Assembly: GCA_024635465.1 (NCBI GenBank)
Contig: JAGXIS010000114.1
Coordinates: 1 to 8,545, forward strand
Length of the DNA stretch: 8,545 bases
Direction of reading: 5' to 3'
DNA from: Bacteroidota bacterium
GTDB taxonomy: Bacteria; Bacteroidota; Rhodothermia; Balneolales; Balneolaceae
Under the pieces are notes generated by a model. It was given only the letters and a program-made list of their open reading frames with translations, had not been told where the DNA came from and did not search any database. Positions 6,999 through 8,545 of this stretch are shown piece by piece. Within the stretch, counting starts at the first letter, position 1, and the number at the start of each line of letters is the position of its first letter. A program made the translations under genes and the position numbers.

Positions 6999-8545
6999 TT
7001 GCATTTTATTTTTCTCGTTGTTTCGACTTTTCTGATGTCAGCAGGTAGTAACTCCTCAACGGATCCTATTTACACACCTCAAAGAATCACATCATCCATA
7101 ACACTTGATGGTTATCCGGATGAACCGGCTTGGCAACAAATTGAACCTTTGCCTCTCACTATGTATCAACCGGTATATCAAGGAGAGATGTCCGAATACT
7201 CTGAAATTAAGGTAGCCTATGATAATGAGTACTTCTATATATCCGGGAAATTATATGACTCAGAGCCTGACAAAATCATTGCAAATACAATGTATCGTGA
7301 TAGATACAGCGGTGACGATACTTTTGCCATTATCCTGGACACTTTTAATGACAATGAAAATGCAAGGTGGTTCTTTGTAACACCTACCGGAGTTCGCGTG
7401 GACCAATTGATATCAAAAGACTCAGAAGGCAATGGTTCAATCAATCGAAACTGGGAAACTTATTGGGATGCTGCCACTCAGATTACAGATGAAGGGTGGT
7501 TTGTTGAAATAAGAGTTCCTTTCTCAAGTCTGGGATTTCAAGTGGTAGATGGTGAGGTCATAATGGGCTTGATTGCCTACCGTTGGATGGCCCGTCAATC
7601 TGAAAGACATATTTTCCCCGATATAGCACCCAATTGGTCAAGAGGTTTTACAAAACCTTCACAGGCACAAAAGATCAGACTTTCCGAGGTACAATATGAC
7701 AAACCCATTTATATCACACCCTATGTTTTGGGTGGATTCGAACGGTTGAATAATTTAATGATGGATACTCAAAATTATGTAAAAGAGACTCGTTATACTT
7801 CAGAAGCCGGGCTGGATATCAAATACCCTGTTTCAAATAATATGAACCTAGACCTGACACTCAATACCGATTTCGCTCAGGTTGAAGCCGATGAAGCACA
7901 AGTCAATCTATCTCGTTCTCCACTATTTTTCCCGGAAAAAAGGCAATTTTTTCAGGAACGATCAGGAATTTTTGATTTCAATTTAGGAGGAAATAACACT
8001 CTGTTTTACAGCCGTAGAATTGGTCTGCAACAAGGCCGGCCGGTTCGGATATTTGGAGGTGCAAGAATTGCCGGAAGAACCGGGAAATGGGAGGTTGGTG
8101 CACTGAATATGCAAACTGAATCTCTATCGGAACTACAACTACCGGGCGAAAATTTCGGGGTCTACAGAGCACGCCGGGATATGATTAATGAAAATTCATA
8201 TCTGGGCGGTATTGTCACGACACGATTGGGAATGGATGGTTCCTACAACATTGGCTTCGGTACTGATTTTATATATAATTATTCAGGAAGTCACTATCTC
8301 GACTTGAAATATGCAGCTACTTTTGATGATCAATTCACAGAATCGGCTAATCCACTTTCCAATTCAATCATCAGACTCTTTCTTCAAAAACAATCCTCAA
8401 GAGGATTTTTTTATCGATTTACCGCAAAACGATCCGGTGAGAGATATCTACCGGCTATGGGTTTTGAATCCCGTTATAATTACTCCATGATTGATGCACG
8501 ACTCTCATATGGATACTACAATGAAACAGATTCTCCGATTCGTAC
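6999..8545 (+). CDS. Exported CBM9-like / DUF5916 protein, probable outer-membrane beta-barrel (3' end beyond the window)
   Basis: The frame is open from after a stop at 6978-6980 to the right edge. I chose the TTG at 6999 as start because it gives a signal peptide (MHFIFLVVSTFLMSAG); the first ATG (7035) would delete most of it. Residues about 30-220 match the carbohydrate-binding family 9-like domain: ITLDGYPDEPAW, then VAYDNEYFYISGKLYD, then a DDTFAIILDTF segment, then WFVEIRVPFSSLGF. From about 235 the DUF5916 region begins. It includes a stretch with NTDFAQVEADEAQVN and the signature FFPEKRQFFQE at 310-320, then alternating polar/aromatic strands typical of an outer-membrane barrel. Its function is unknown: the first domain suggests sugar or glycan binding at the surface, but the family has no proven role that I know of. 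It starts 14 bases after the split transporter and is probably co-transcribed with it. The start codon is the least certain part. Confidence 0.85.
   Translation, partial: MHFIFLVVSTFLMSAGSNSSTDPIYTPQRITSSITLDGYPDEPAWQQIEPLPLTMYQPVYQGEMSEYSEIKVAYDNEYFYISGKLYDSEPDKIIANTMYRDRYSGDDTFAIILDTFNDNENARWFFVTPTGVRVDQLISKDSEGNGSINRNWETYWDAATQITDEGWFVEIRVPFSSLGFQVVDGEVIMGLIAYRWMARQSERHIFPDIAPNWSRGFTKPSQAQKIRLSEVQYDKPIYITPYVLGGFERLNNLMMDTQNYVKETRYTSEAGLDIKYPVSNNMNLDLTLNTDFAQVEADEAQVNLSRSPLFFPEKRQFFQERSGIFDFNLGGNNTLFYSRRIGLQQGRPVRIFGGARIAGRTGKWEVGALNMQTESLSELQLPGENFGVYRARRDMINENSYLGGIVTTRLGMDGSYNIGFGTDFIYNYSGSHYLDLKYAATFDDQFTESANPLSNSIIRLFLQKQSSRGFFYRFTAKRSGERYLPAMGFESRYNYSMIDARLSYGYYNETDSPIR

Overview
The window suggests a low-to-mid GC member of the Bacteroidota/Balneolota group. 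This is inferred from gene content, not from a marker gene: a short 'alternative' GlmU-type enzyme, an HMA-plus-AraC regulator and a CBM9-like/DUF5916 outer-membrane protein are all typical of that lineage. It reads as ordinary chromosome. I see no tRNA, rRNA, CRISPR array, insertion sequence or phage gene.

Left half, minus strand, read from right to left: glmS (4119-2278) makes glucosamine-6-phosphate. After 26 bases comes a small one-component regulator (2251-1688) that joins a heavy-metal-binding CxxC domain to an AraC-type DNA-binding domain. After a further 134 bases comes copA (1553 to the window's left edge), a Cu(I)-exporting P1B ATPase with two N-terminal metal-binding domains, cut by the edge before its phosphorylation motif. 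The regulator and the pump form a plausible metal sense-and-export pair. The gap between them holds a perfect 7-base inverted repeat that overlaps a candidate promoter element. Inside copA, just after the second metal-binding domain, lies an in-frame A-AAA-AAG slippery heptamer with a -1 frame stop four codons later. This layout resembles the programmed frameshift that yields the CopA(Z) chaperone in E. coli.

Right half, plus strand: a 73-base divergent gap separates glmS from a GlmU-type bifunctional enzyme (4193-5410), so two steps of UDP-GlcNAc synthesis lie back to back. Next is a DASS/SLC13 sodium-coupled transporter (5506-6984). It is full length and fully conserved except for a single in-frame amber codon (6547-6549) that splits it in two. 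Fourteen bases after it begins a CBM9-like/DUF5916 protein that runs off the right edge. Its signal peptide is encoded only if translation starts at a TTG codon at 6999.

The points most worth a second look are the possible copA frameshift, the amber-split transporter and the HMA-AraC regulator with its candidate operator.
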